A stretch of DNA of 64,000 nucleotides from Eucalyptus grandis (lineage: Eukaryota; Streptophyta; Magnoliopsida; Myrtales; Myrtaceae), in NCBI RefSeq assembly GCF_016545825.1, contig NC_052619.1, positions 9,129,501 to 9,193,500 on the forward strand, given 5' to 3'. The first letter of the stretch is position 1. The number at the start of each line of letters is the position of its first letter. The notes below the pieces were generated by a model that made no database searches, was not told where the DNA came from, and saw only the letters and a list, made by a program, of their open reading frames with translations. Positions 35,101-47,428 of the stretch are shown here, piece by piece. The position numbers and the translations under genes were made by a program.

Positions 35101-36321
35101 GAATGAAACATTATTAAACAACCTCTTTGATGAACAGACCATCCAAGAGATCCTTGCTATTCTAATCAACCGTCAACTAGCAAAGGATGAACTGATTTGG
35201 ACAGGGACTAAGGATGGGTCTTTTACAGTTAAAAATGGCTATAACATTCTAATAGATCGAGCAACAGTTAATATTGTAACAGAAAACCCCTCATCGTCCT
35301 ACCAAGCACCAAGAGAACTATGGCATGCTTTATGGAAAATGAGGACCAGCCCTAAAGTGAAGATGTTTATCTGGAATGTTTGTCAAAATGCGATACCATC
35401 CAAGGAGAATTTATGGAAAGAAAGATTTTACCTGATCCGGTTTGTGACCTTTGCCGAGAAAGCATGGAAATGGCCGAACACATCCACCTTCTTTGCCCTT
35501 GGACAGTTAGGGTATGGAGTCACCCGGAAATCAACCTACAAGTAAATGCACAGGAGGTTACACGCATCGATGAATGGCTGACGCGATTTATAAAGAAGGA
35601 CACGCACTTACCATTGTTGGAAACGATCTCAAATACACTATGGCAGGTTTGGAAGGTGAGGAACAACTACATATTTCAGGGTACTAAGCAGGATGCCTGC
35701 AAAGTGGTAGATCTGGCCCGATTTCAACAAACTAGTTTCGAAAAGTGGGGCTTTATGCATCTTCAAGCAGGGAAACCAGCAAGAACAGAGGAAATCGACA
35801 TACCTGCAGCGTGGGAAGCTCCGGCAGCAGGTTCCTTGAAAATAAAAGTTGATGGGTCGAGATGTGAAGGATCGATGGACGGAGCGGTCGCCTGCATAGT
35901 TCGGGATTCCTCCGATTGCCTTGTGGACGGTTTCACCAAATCTGTTCGGGCGGAGACGAGTTTTCAGCTGGAAACCCTAGCTGTTCTGGAAGCTTTGAAA
36001 TATATAAAACTGAAGAAGTTGGGGAGAGTTTTGATCGAGACTGACAGCCAAAGTCTTCTGAACTGCTTAAAGTACAATGAAGCACTTCCCTGGGAAGCAC
36101 GTGCGACTTTGATGGAGTGCAAGGGACTTCTTCAAGAATTGCCACTAGTGGGCCTGCTTCTCTGCCGAAGGACTGCCAATGGTGTTGCGGATTGGGCCGC
36201 ACACAAGAAAAGGAAAAATTTGCTGCCGCCCAACTGGACGTCTTCTCCGCCTCCTGCCCTATGGGCTTTACTGTGTAAGGACGCCCCACATGTTGGATCT
36301 GGTGTCTCAATGTTTATATAA
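32186..36321 (+). pseudogene. LINE ORF2: AP endonuclease, reverse transcriptase, zf-RVT, RNase H
   Basis: The endonuclease (about 32186-32880) has LCWNYQGLG, LMEMK, LGDFNEVL and SDHSPLLL, the usual catalytic blocks. The reverse transcriptase (about 33470-34300) has HKAPGPDG, YRPISLC, LDMQKAYDRIEW, GIRQGDPLS and the catalytic FADD at 34238-34249. A zf-RVT region (about 35290-35520) ends with PVCDLCRES and EHIHLLCPW. RNase H (about 35840-36230) keeps KVDGS, ETLAVLEAL, ETDSQ and VADWAA. The frame is continuous apart from in-frame stops near 33218, 33404, 34001, 34277, 34350, 34474 and 35012, and one frameshift near 35410-35460. Most stops are explained by single-base changes at Trp, Arg, Ser or Glu codons. 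It cannot make a full protein but was intact recently enough to align without large gaps. Confidence 0.9.
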
Positions 36322-36499
36322 ATAAAATCCTATATTTTCGACCAAAAAAAAAACTATTGAAAAATAAAAACAAAATTCTATTTTCATTTTTCGTTTTCAA
36401 TAAAACGAGAGATTTAAGAAATTGCCCATGAACCAAGGGGCCCTTAATCAAATAATTTTTTAACGGCATCGCTCGTTCGCTCATTCGTTAAGATTTCAT

Positions 36500-36660
36500 C
36501 TCTTTTGGAGGAGAAAGTACTTTTGCCTAGCCATTCTATCCTATGACGCCTCTCGCATTTCATTTTGTCTTTCACAAATTTTGCGAGGAAAGTTCCTGGC
36601 AAGTACCTGGAATTCGCGGAACCATCTGTCTACAGATTCGGCTAAACAACACTCCCATTG
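36500..36660 (+). repeat. Distal ACA promoter fragment upstream of copy F
   Basis: This aligns with 8540-8660: a tctcttttggagga stretch, cgaggaaagtt and tacctggaatt follow in order. It lies about 0.9 kb before copy F. It is probably distal 5' array sequence. Confidence 0.5.
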
Positions 36661-36714
36661 CCCTATGCTTTGCAGTAAGAATGATGCCTGCAGAGCAGGT
36701 TTCGCCGGGATATT

Positions 36715-36970
36715 AGGTAGGATAAGTGTGTTAAAAGTCTTAAAATTTGTCATAAAAATATAATTGAACATTAAAACTTTCAAAAAATACAATTAAGTCT
36801 TTAAAATTATTAAATTAGTCCAATCAAGTCCTATGGTTGATGGCACTTTTAAAAGGTATAAGACTTGAATGGACATTCTTAATATGTTTTAGGACTTTGT
36901 TATACTTTTTTAAAAATCTTACGACTTAATTGTATTTTTGTGATAAATTTTAGGCACTTATCACATAACA
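36715..36970. mobile_element. MITE-like inverted repeat, about 250 bp
   Basis: The left side (gtcttaaaatttgtcataaa and aatataattga, about 36735-36770) is complementary to the right side (cttaattgtatttttgtgat and aaattttaggcactta, about 36915-36960). The ends taggataagtg and cacttatcaca are also complementary. There is no coding capacity and the target duplication is not clear. The frames around 36541-36792 are not genes. Confidence 0.5.
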
Positions 36971-37167
36971 AATGCTCCACTCACTCTAAAATATGTGCAT
37001 ACCGTAGAGGGCTGTGCGTTTCACCACCTTGATTTGGCCCATTATAAGCATGGATATTGCCTATATGTGCACTTCGCGAGAAATAAATGCTATCCATGTT
37101 TATAATCATCATCTAACATTCAAGTGATTGAAGGAAAAGATGGGAGAAAATACGACACTACCACCGC

Positions 37168-37533
37168 ATGTTCGTGGCGGTGGGGGCTAAAATTCTAGAT
37201 AATAGGATTCCTTTTCTTTTTCGAAAGACTGATAAAGATGATGTCAGGTATCAGATGCCGATGTCGGAGAATCGTTTCAGGGAAACCCGTCGGCAGCTAC
37301 CACCCCCCTCATCCCTCGAAGACCAAAAAGCAAACGAGCTCACCGCGTGCTTATAAGTACATGAAATCCATGGCCATCGTATCCATCATCACTCCAAGAA
37401 ATTCGAACGTTACCCTTTTCGCGGCTAACGCAACACCAAACTTCAAAGTTTTCTTTTTCTCTTGTCTTCGCCATTTGCATTGTGCTGCCGCCCTGTCTCC
37501 TAATAGGATCACGAGCCTGTGTCTCTTCCGAGC
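37168..37533 (+). promoter_or_regulatory. Promoter/5'UTR region of ACA copy F
   Basis: gggaaacccgtcggcagct (37279-37300) matches the promoter of the orphan copy at 25660-25680 and of C near 53290. A TATA-like TATAAG lies at 37352-37357, about 180 bp before the first homologous ATG at 37534. The frames across it (37168-37606) are not coding. Confidence 0.5.
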
Positions 37534-37846
37534 GATGACGAGCATTATCAGCAGCGACTACTACACCCATTGTAAGGTCTCGATCGATTTGCCCGCTATG
37601 CGCTAGTTCGCCAAGCAATGGCATTTGGCATTTGCGACCATATATTCCTCCCAAGCCATCACTACCTCGGCAAAGATAACCAACAAATTCCCTTGAAAAT
37701 CTCCTTCCTACACTTCAATTTTGATCCACAATGAGGCTTAGAGTACTCGTTCCGATCAACATTGCTCATTCAAGATTGATCAGTCACGGCTCACCAAGCT
37801 GGTCAAGGAAAAGGACCTCTGCCACGTCCAGGAATTTGGTGGGGTA
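37534..37846 (+). pseudogene. ACA Ca2+-ATPase copy F, 5' part of exon 1
   Basis: The sequence reads MTSIISSD, then a stop where others have Lys, then FAKQWHLAFATIYSSQAITTSA, then a further stop. It continues through a single copy of the DQ-rich repeat to TKLVKEKDLCHVQEFGGV. It aligns to copy A and retains the calmodulin-anchor-like WHLAFATIY. In-frame stops at about 37606 and 37696, and one in the repeat, make it dead. It is cut at codon GGV by the Copia element and continues at 47904. Confidence 0.82.
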
Positions 37847-38639
37847 TGTTGTAATTATGGTTATAATTATGGTTAATAGATCAACTAAAGCCAATAAATT
37901 AAAATACGTTTTTTCTATTCACATATCTCTTTTGGATTCATGAATTTTCTCAACTTTTATGTTCACTTATCTATCGAATTCATGAATTTCTTAAATTTAA
38001 GTATCTTTTAGTTCATGTATTTATAGAGTTCACGAATCTCTTGAATTCACGTATCTCTGGATTCATTAATCTCTTGAATTCATGTATCTATTGATTCATG
38101 AATTTCGTGGATACATGCGTCTATTTAATTCATGTATCTCTTCTATACATGAACTAAAAAATCTCTATAAATAGATGGAAGCATAGAGATTCATTACGAT
38201 TTCTTAGTTTTTGGTTTTTCCTACTCAATTCCAAAAAGGCTCTAATATACTTTTCTACTCTTCTGATTTTTCTGAGTGTGCTGGTTCAATTGAACGGTTC
38301 GACTAAGTCCTGTTTGCATAGTGCTAATCCAAACAGTTCAAGGTGTTGTATCTTGGGAGGCATAATTTGTGAATCTGCACGGCATCTTTGGCAGGAACTA
38401 ATCGTCTTAAGGAGATTCAGTTATTCGTACCTCACCTCCAATTTTATTTTATTTTTCTATGATATCTTATTTTCTTCTTCTCCAAGATTGGTAAAAGGAA
38501 GGATATTATAAAGTTGTTATCATCTTCTTTATATTGATGTTCTGATTACAACAAACAGTTTGCTTTATTTGGATTAATTTCCAACAATCTTAAGGTGATT
38601 ACCCACTCACTGTTTATTGTTCTTATTAGAGTATTGAGA

Positions 38640-39784
38640 TGGCTTAAAACAATCAAGTGCCCTTCAATGTCCCGAGTGTTTCAGGAGACGTTCCTATGGT
38701 CGATTCGACCGTTGCTATGGAAGATGTTCAACCCTCGAGCTCTAAATTTGTAGCAGCCAATACTACGGGCCCGTTGGCCAACACCAATTTTGGTGGTGTG
38801 GGTACAAGTCACATGATTGGTATGCCCGAGACTGTTTTTTGAACAGGCCAAATGGCTTTTGGCTTCGTTTATGGAGGGATGGTTCAACAAACCTTGCCTA
38901 CTATGACGGCAACACCTCTAGTTACAGCTAATGAGAGATTGTCTGCTGTGGCGATGTCCGAAGCATCTTTGGTGTCAAACACTAATGGCCGGTGGCTAGA
39001 CACAGGTGTCACAAATTCCATATGTGCAGATAAACACATGTTCTCATCTTATGAGAAGGTTGAAGAAGATGAAAAGTTTTATATGGCTAACTCTGCATCA
39101 GCAAAGATTGCCGGAAGAGGAAAGGTGATCCTGAAGTTTACATCTGGCAATGAGGTTGCCCTGCTGAATGTGCTGCGTGTACTAGAGATTCGGAAAAACC
39201 TAATTTCTAGCCCTATACTTGTCAAGAAGGGTTTCAAAAGTGTATTTGAATTTGACAAATTTGTATTTTTAAAAGGAGGGATGTATGTGGGGAAAGGGGT
39301 AGTTGTGTAATGACTTGTTTAAGGCCAATGTGGCTATCATTGATGTAAACTCAAAGTATGTGTACCCAAAGACTATTAATAAAGAAAAATCTTCAGTTTA
39401 TACTGTTGTATCTCCTTATCTATGGCATGGTAGATTAGGACATGTAAACTATGGTACAATGAAGAGAAAAACAAACTTGGGGTTAATTCCAAAATTTGAG
39501 TTGGATGCCCGTTACAAGTGTGAGACTTGTGTTGAGGCCAAGTTTGCCAAGAAACCTTTCAAATCCATTGAAAGAACAAGTGAACATTTACAATTAATCC
39601 ATAGTGATCTATGTGATTTAAAGTTTGTAGAAAGTAGAGGTGGAAAGAAGTACTTCATCACATTTGTGGATGATTGTACTAGATTTTGCTATGTTTATTT
39701 ACTAACTAGCAAAGATGAGACTATGAGCATGTTTCTCAAGTATAAAAATGAAGTTGAAAACCAACTTGATAAATGAATTAAAGT
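38640..39784 (+). pseudogene. Copia polyprotein remnant: protease, pre-integrase, integrase start
   Basis: It starts near ATG 38640 with a stop three codons in, and another near 38840. The protease-like WLDTGVTNSIC (38994 on) corresponds to the D-[ST]-G site, here DTG. NVLRVLEIRKNLIS is the usual pre-protease loop. After a stop at 39308 the next frame has LWHGRLGHVNYGTM, then CETCVEAKFAKKPF (integrase zinc-binding H-H-C-C region), then IHSDLCDL and FVDDCTRFCYVYLL (catalytic core start). It ends NEVENQLDK, stop, then the nested element at 39785. Stops show it is inactive. Confidence 0.85.
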
Positions 39785-42700
39785 GTGACATCCCGATTTT
39801 CCAATTATATTTTCAATAAATTGAGACGGGCATTTCGTTGGCACATATATAGTTCTTTTTCCTTGAGTCGGCCACTCATGTGAAAACTAGTCTATCAGTG
39901 AAGCCGTTAATAAATTCTAATGCATTAGACTCAAGAATTTGACCAGAAGCGATCTTTCGACCGAGCTAATCTGTAAGGGTCATTACGGCACAATTAAAAA
40001 TCGATTAGAGATCGGAGATAGGTCGACTCAACAGAGGCATGTGATCGTGTGTTGGTGATTCCACCGTATCGCATACAGTCGGGTCGATCGACACCGGACC
40101 GACTTTTCTATCGATTGGGTACCCTATGTTCATATTTGAAACCTTGGGATTAACCCGACAACCGAAAGTCACCAATGTTTCAAAGATGTACATTATGGCT
40201 TGAGATGATCAAACACAAGTCAAATACATGAAAATTTCTAAAGGCTACCCGGTAGGTTGGGCCGCGCTAGTATCGTGCCAAAGTGAAATTAACCGTGAAA
40301 TTAAGATCGAATTCAGAAATTGGAAGTCTGGGTGTGTCACAAATCATTTTAGAAATATTGACTCATATTTGGAAGATTTTTCATGCAATCAAAGTTTTTC
40401 AGTAATTAAATCAGGGAATGGCTAAAATTGGCTCGAGAAATTAGTAGGCCCGCATTTGGTCGCACTTTTAGGACCTAAGTTGGTTCTATGGACAAGTGAA
40501 GATGTGAATTGAAGTGTGGTGACATTGGATTAATTTTATGGATTTCAATTTGATTCAATTGGAAGAGAATTAAGTGGAATTGAAGAATTTGATGTACAAG
40601 AATTGGACCCCGACAGAAAATGAAAGTGCAACCATTGGAGAAGTTGTGGAGGATTTGAGTGAGTGGAAGATGACATGGGATGATGTCATGGTGGTTGAGG
40701 CCAAGGGTTGAGATCTTAACAAGTGGACGTTGGGGATCGGCTCTTAGAAAGATGACCCATCAACATCATCTTCTTCCTTGGGACTTTGGAGGAGAGAGAA
40801 GGGGGAGCTTTGACCGAAAGCTAGCCGAGCCCGACGCCGCCCTCTTCGCCCACCGCTCGCTCGGCCGCCGGATCGCTCGTTCGGAGCCGCTCGCCGCCAT
40901 TGCCACCGCTTGCCTTCCGTCTCCCTCTCTTCCCCGCCGTTCGACCATCTATCCTCCTTCTTTGGTGTGCCTTGGAGGCTTCGAAACCCAGCAGCAAACC
41001 TGAGCAGCAATGGCCGTCGCACATCGCTAGCCGGAGCTCCTCGCCGACACGGTCGTCGCTCGTTCGCACGCGCCCCACACAAGCCAGCTCACCATTCCTC
41101 CTCCGCCCGAGTCTCCAGCTGCATCATCCCTACTTCTCCGTTCATTTTGGTCGCTGTTAGGAGTTGTTGGAGCTCCCTCCAACCGCCGTGCACCGCCGCC
41201 TCAACCCACCCGAGCTGCTGTCGCCCATCCCCGCCGACTTCGTGCCCAAACCACCGCCGTGCAGCCCTCTGTCAACCACAACCAGCAGCCAAGAAAAGTG
41301 GGTCTCACAGCTCGGTTTTGGCCCATTTTGGCCACCTTCTCGAGCTTAGATGCTCGGCCCGCCTTGAGGAATGTTGATCCTCGCGTCGTCCCCATCATTT
41401 TGGTCCGCTCGGTTCGTTAATCGGGTGAGTTTAGCTCACTAAACCTTGATTATATGATTAATTATGCTTTAGGTGTGCTTAGCTTAAGTTCATTAAGCTT
41501 AGGTGGTTAGTTTAATTTATTTAATTGTTAATTAGATTAAGAGGTTGATTTAACTTAAAGTATGTTTAGTTAAGGTTAAATTGATGTTTATATTAGTATA
41601 ATGGTGATTTGACATAAATGAATTACTTTTGGGATTAAATAAATATTTCGAAATTTTTAAATAATTTAATAATATTTTATTATTCGAAATTATTAAAATA
41701 TTATTATTTAATTATTTTCAGAATAAATTTAATTATTTATTAAATTTCGAAAATTTTGTCGACCCTAAATTCTCATAATTTTGTGCCTAGGTCGGCTGTG
41801 TAGTCAGATTTTGAAATTGACAATTGGATATTATAAATTGAGTATGGATCATGAAAAATATAGATATTATTATTTAATTAATTTTTGGAATAAATTTAAT
41901 TATTTATTAAATTCCGAAAATTTCGTCGGGACCTTATTTTCTCAGAATTTTGTGCCGCCGATGCTGTATATTTAGAATTTGAATTTGATGATTGGTTGTG
42001 GTAAATTGAGTGTGATTGCGATAAATAGGGATTTTTTTTTTTATAAAATCCCAAGTGTGGAAATTGATGGGAGATTAGCCGTGATTAATCACCTATTAGA
42101 GGTCGTGCCTAGTGGGGCCGTGAATCACCACCTGATAAAGGTCGCACCCAATGGGGCCGTGAATTGCCACCTGATAAAGGTCGCGCCCAACCGGACTGTG
42201 AATTACCACCTATTAGAGGTCGTGCCTATCGGGCCGGGATCTACCACCTTTTAAAGGTTATGCCGAGTGGGGCCGTGATGCCACTAATTCTAATTTTGTC
42301 GAGTGAGGCCGTGATTGCCACTGGTTGTTAAACCTTCCTATAGGGCCGTGATTGAGAGCAATGATTGATTTGCTAGAATGACATGTAATCGGCCGAGTCG
42401 ACTGATCGCTGAGACGATTCAAGTGGTTGAATTGTTCTAATGATGTGATTGTACTGCAGTTGTTTGGTTATCATAATTGCACGTGGTTGAATTATATAAA
42501 CTGTGCTAACCTGCAGATGAAGACTAATGCAAGGTAAGTCTCTGTGTGATGTGGCTAGGCCACTCGGGACGTACTTTCTTTCTAATAGGGGTTTAAGGGG
42601 TTGAACTTGTTGAGATATTGTCTCATCCCGGTTTGGGGATTACAATTTCAGGTCCCTGGTGGACGGAGCAGCTAGATAGATTTGATTGGCCTTGATGAGT

Positions 42701-43009
42701 TGCAGAAGTGAAATCATAAGGATTGGAGAACGCGTCCAACTTGTAGGTCATAGGACAGTTCCTTTTTAAGAGCCGGTCTTTTGTAGACTTTTGGCTGTAG
42801 GCTTCTGTTTGTAATTCTGTTGAATTATGAAAGTGTGATGTTGTGGCTTTGCTTCCTGTTTTTTTATTCCTTATTTCATTGTCAGGGGTTTTATAATACG
42901 TTCCGCTTGTGCAATAAGAAATGATTGGGGTTGGCGACACTATCTGGGAATGTCGCATTTGCATGACCATGGTGGGATGTTGGTACGCTCGAGGTTCAGG
43001 GCGTGACGC
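39785..43009 (+). mobile_element. Nested 3.2-kb LTR-like element in Copia integrase (solo LTR)
   Basis: Starts gtgacatcccgattttcc and ends ggttcagggcgtgacgc. A 5-bp duplication (aaagt at 39780-39784 and 43010-43014; aagtg is equally possible one base on) flanks it. Removing it rejoins integrase codons as K-V-L-R-S-D. The reverse complement of 44353-47428 is a second copy. Inside are a GC-rich block (40800-41400) with spurious long frames, an AT-rich block (41440-41980) and a 39-bp tandem repeat array (about 42080-42290). No protein domain was found. It is interpreted as a solo LTR of a large retrotransposon because of size, 5-bp duplication and lack of interior. Confidence 0.75.
42080..42290 (+). 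repeat. 39-bp tandem repeat array in nested element
   Basis: About five imperfect units read like gaattgccacctgataaagg then tcgcgcccaaccggactgt, each 39 bp. Because 39 is a multiple of three they give a repetitive frame (HLIKVAPN..VN) at 41979-42254 that is not a gene. The other copy of this element carries a different array at the matching place (45005-45215). Confidence 0.8.
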
Positions 43010-44098
43010 AAAGTGCTTAGGTCTGATAGAAGAGGAGAATACAGTTCAATCAATTTCAAAGAGTTTTGTGTTCGTTTTGGAATAATTCTCCAAACGACTG
43101 CACCTTATACTCCACAACAAAATGGAGTCGCTGAACGATTGAATAGGACACTAAAAGAGATGGCTAACGCCATGCTTTTGAGTTCAGGTTTACTTCAGAA
43201 CTTGTGGGGAAAGGCAGTTTTAACTGCAAAGTTTATTCTTAATAAAATACCCCACAAAAAGACGGGTAAAACTCCATATGGGTTATGGAATTGAAAGTTG
43301 TCATCCTACAATTTTCTAAAAGTGTGGGGGTGCATCATGTGATTTATAACGGTAAGTCTAGACACATTTGTCGTAAACACAATACCGTAAGGCAATTACT
43401 CTCAAATTGAATAATTTTTTTAGACTTTGTAAAGTCATAGGATAATATTGCGAATCCGCTGACAAAAGGTTTGTCAAAAGAGCAAACAAACTACGCATTG
43501 AGGGGAATGGGTTTAAGAGCCTTAACCCAATAAAGAGATTCCAGGGTGGAAACCTAACCTATGCTATTGGAGATCCCATGGTCTAGGTTCAATAGGATAA
43601 CGCAAATTTTGGAAACTCTAGAGTAAGCACTGTCTCCCATTCCTATGATGCAACAGTGCTTTCCTACAGCGTTATTAAGGGTACACTATGTATTTAATGA
43701 TTCCCATAACTTGGAATATAACATCGAAGTGAGATATGGTAGGATATCTTTAATAGGAATACACCTATATGCATGGAGCTAGCCGACTCTATGAAAATCT
43801 TTAAAGGCTAGATTTTCTAAAAAATGCATGAATCCCGAGAGGTTCAGGGCTGAAAGAACGAACACAACTAAGAACCAATCTTGAATTGGAAATACTCCGT
43901 GTGAGGTTTATTGTCTAGGCTTATACAAACAACTGGCGATTCAAGGCTTAGTCCATCGACTAGTTAAGTAAGTCTAATAGGCTTTCACTAAAGAAGATTC
44001 AAAGCGAAAGCTACCTATCTTGATGCGGTGTATTTCAACAGGCATACTCAGATTCTTTCGAGTAAAAAATGTTTTGTTGATCCATTAATGTGGGGGAT
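43010..44098 (+). pseudogene. Copia integrase end, RNase H tail and 3' interior (RT deleted)
   Basis: 43013-43294 continues the integrase: LRSDRRGEYSS, then TAPYTPQQNGVAERLNRTL with the catalytic Glu region. After WN and a stop, a few codons (YNFLKVWGC) start the next segment, and the sequence then jumps to the RNase H end: SRHICRKHNTVRQLL, then DFVKS.DNIANPLTKGLSKE (near 43350-43490). The reverse transcriptase between is missing, an internal deletion. The rest to 44098 is 3' non-coding interior. Confidence 0.8.
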
Positions 44099-44352
44099 TG
44101 TTGTAATTATGGTTATAATTATGGTTAATGGATCAGTGAAAGCCAATAAATTAAGATACATTTTTTCTATTCACGTATCTCTTTTGGATTCATGAATTTT
44201 CTCAACTTTTATGTTCACATATCTATTGAATTCATGAATTTCCTAAATTTATGTATCTTTTAGTTCATGTATTTATAGAGTTCACGAATCTCTTGAATTC
44301 ACGTATCTCTAGATTCATGAATCTCTTGATTCATGAATTTCGTGGATACATG

Positions 44353-47300
44353 TGTCACGCCCCGAACCTCGAGCACGCCAACATCCCATTGCAGTCGATC
44401 AAATGCGACATTCCCAGGTAGTGTCGCCGACCCCATTCATTTATTAATGCGCAAGCGGAACGTATTATAAAACCCCTGACAATGAAATACGGGATAGAAA
44501 AGCAGGAAGCAAAACCACAACATAACACTTTCATTATTCGACAGAATTACAGACAGAAACCTACAGCCAAAAGTCTACAAAAGACCGGCTCTTAAAAGGA
44601 ACTGTTCTACGACCTACAAGTCGAACACGTTCTCCAATCCTTATGACTTCACCTCTGCAACTCCTTAAGGTCAACCAAAGCTATCTAGCCGCTTCGTCCA
44701 CCAGGAACCTGAAATTTTAATCCCACAACCGAGATGAGACAATGTCTCAACAAGTTCAACCCCCTAAACCCCTATTAAAAAGAAAATACACCCCGGGTGG
44801 CCTAACCACAATCACACAGATAACTTACCTCGCCTCAATCCCTTCCTGCAGTTTAGCACAATTTGTGTCACACAATCTCAAGTAATAATAATAATTCAAA
44901 CAATTGGAACGCCATCACTTTCATATAAATCACGATCGCACTTAGCACGCATTCCAATTATTATTCACTGCCATACAAGGGCATAGCCTACTCGCAGGTC
45001 GGCTATCTACTAACATTACGGCATTTCTAAAAGAATAAAGGTCCACTCGGTCCCGCCACTACTGCGACCAAGTCACGTCATTCTATCGACGGCATTTCTA
45101 GAAGAATAAAGGTCCAGTCGGTCCCGCCACTACTGCGACCAAGCCACGTCATTCTATCGACGGCATTTCTAGACGAATAAAGGTCCAGTCGGTCCCGCCA
45201 CTACTGCGACCCGAGTCTTTCAACTAGCACACGACAATTCGATACTGATCCCTAGATACTTTACATTTCACTCACATAATCCAATTACGTTATTAACCAT
45301 TAACAATCCAATTTCAATGCCAAACTCGACACTTGGGATTTTCTAAATAAAATCCATACTTTTCACAATCCACACTCAATTTATAATATCCAATCATCAA
45401 TTTCAAAATCTGACTACACAAAGCAGCCGACCGGCACGAAATTCCGAGAATTTAGGGTCCCGACAAAATTTTCGAAATTTAATAATTAATTAAATTTATT
45501 CCGAAAATAATTAAATAATAATATTTTAATAATTTCGAATAACATAATATTATTAAATTATTAAAAAATTTCGAAATATTTAAATAAATCAAAAGTAAAT
45601 TCCTTTATGTCACATCACGCTTTATATTAATATAACCACTCACTTAATCTTAAATTGAACATAATTTAAGTTAATCAAACACCTTAATATAATCTACACT
45701 CAAATAAATTAAACTAACCACCTAATAACACTTAACATAAACTAAGCACCCATAAAGCATCATTAACCCTGTAATCAAGGTTTAGTGAATTAAACTCACC
45801 GGATTAGCGAGCCGAGCGAACCAAAACGACGAGGACGACGTGAGGATTGACTTTCCTCAAGGCGGGCCGAGCATCCGAGCTCAGAAGACGACCAAAACGG
45901 GCCAAATAGGTGCTGTCATACCCATTTTTGCAGCCACCGATTTAGGGCTGGAGGAGGCGGATCCGGCGCCGGAATGGGCGGAGGAACGGCGGAGAAGCGG
46001 CGGTTGCAGCTTGGCGGGCGAGGCAGCGGCTCCGGTGGGACTCACGGTGGCTGGAGGTGACTGAATCGCGGCCTGAGCTGGCCGATCAGCCCCTCGGGAC
46101 GCACGAGCAGAGGCCATGGAGATGGCTGGGCGTTGGCCAAGCGCGGGCAAGCGAGGGCAGACGGGCAGCGACGGCGAGCTCCGGCGAACAGGCGACGAGC
46201 GACGGCCATGGCTGCAGCTTCTCCGACAAGCTCAGATCTGATGGGTCTTCGAGCAAGAACCCGAGATGGAGGAGAGAGGGCGATGGTGAGCAAACGCGTG
46301 GCTGCGCGCGTGAACGACGGCGACAATGGTGGCATTGGCGGCGAGCGACGAGCGGCGAAGGAAGTGGACGGCGAGGGACTGCTTCAACTTCTTCCTTTGC
46401 AAATTTTCTGGTCTTTCGCCCAAAGAAGATAGAGGAGAAACCAACGGAAGGGAGAGAGGAAGGAGAGAGAAGGAGGGGCCCTTTTCTTTTCTTTTTCCTT
46501 TTCTTTAATTCAACAAAGGGCCCACCATGACATCACTTGATGATGTCATACTCCACCATCTCCCACAACCTTATTCCAATGGGTTCACTTGCAATTTCCG
46601 CCGGGGTCCAATTCTTTGTACAATAACTTCTTCAATTTCACTCGATTCTCTTCTAATTGAATTAAATTAAAGCCCATAAAATTAATTCAATGTCACCACA
46701 CTTCAATTCACATCTTCACTTGTCTATAGAACCAACTTAAGTCCCAAAAGTAAGACCAAATGCGGCCTACTAATTTCTCGAGCCAAAATAGCCATACCTT
46801 GATTATTTTGCCGAAAAACTTGGCTTGCATGAAAAAATCTTCCGAAGATTAGTCAATGATCCTAAAATGATTTTTGACATACCTGACTTCCAATTTCTGA
46901 GTTCGATCTCAATTTCACGGTTAATTTCACTTTGGCACGATACTAGTGCAGCCCAACCTACCGAGTAGCCTTTAGAAATTTTCATGCATCTGACCTGTGG
47001 TTGATCATCTCAAGCCACAATGTACATCTTAGAAACATTGACGACTTTCGATTGTCGGGGTAATCTCAAGGTTTCAAATATGAACACAGGGTACCCAATC
47101 GATGGAAAAGTCGGCTCAGTGTCGATCGACAAGGATTATGCGATTTGGTGGAATCACCCACACTCGATCACATGCCTCTGTCGAGTCGACCTATCTCCAG
47201 TCTCTAATCGATTTTTATTTGTGCCGTAATGACCCTTGCAGATTAGCTCGGTCGAAAAGTCGCTTCATGGCCAAATTCTCGAGTCCGATGCATTATAATT

Positions 47301-47428
47301 TCTTAATGACTTCACCCGATAGACTAGCTTTCACATGAGTGGCCGACTCAAGGAAAAGAACTATATGCGTGCCAACGAAATGTCCGTCTCAATTTATTGA
47401 AAATAGAATTGGAAAATCGAGATGTCAC
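44353..47428 (-). mobile_element. Second copy of the nested 3.1-kb LTR-like element, inverted, in Copia 3' LTR
   Basis: Begins tgtcacgccccgaacctcga and ends ttggaaaatcgagatgtcac. Read on the minus strand it matches 39785-43009 from end to end. The 5-bp duplication acatg (44348-44352 and 47429-47433) is exact, and the intact 5' LTR shows the unoccupied target gatacatgcgtct near 38112. The GC-rich block 45880-46530 corresponds to 40700-41400 of the other copy. Long frames there (up to 157 codons) are not conserved and are not genes. A 71-bp tandem array replaces the 39-bp array. Confidence 0.8.
45005..45215 (-). repeat. 71-bp tandem repeat array in inverted nested element
   Basis: Nearly three units of 71 bp containing cggcatttctagaagaataa, ggtccagtcggtcccgccac and tactgcgac are separated by cacgtcattctatcga. 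The units are much more alike than the 39-bp units of the sister copy, which suggests recent expansion. Confidence 0.85.

Larger units (their letters stand above)
31098..36351 (+). mobile_element. L1-type LINE, 5'-truncated, with 13-bp target duplication
   Basis: A non-LTR retrotransposon with ORF1 (nucleic-acid chaperone) and ORF2 (endonuclease, reverse transcriptase, zf-RVT, RNase H). It ends in an A-rich tail at 36344-36351. The 13-mer aactattgaaaaa occurs at 31085-31097 just before it and at 36352-36364 just after the tail, a classic target-primed reverse-transcription duplication. The 5' end lies inside ORF1, as is usual for incomplete reverse transcription. The terminal RNase H domain is a feature of a subset of plant L1 elements. 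Stops in ORF2 show it is inactive. Confidence 0.92.

Noticed and set aside
40680..41398. Pro/Ser/Arg-rich frames of 85-155 codons
   Set aside because: They are inside a solo-LTR-like element. The sister copy (45880-46530) does not conserve a frame, and composition alone explains their length.
41979..42254. Repetitive 13-residue peptide frame (HLIKVAPN type)
   Set aside because: A by-product of a 39-bp tandem DNA repeat; no start context or homology.
45881..46530. 157-codon plus-strand frame and minus-strand partners
   Set aside because: Same element in inverse orientation; GC-rich composition, no motif and no conservation.
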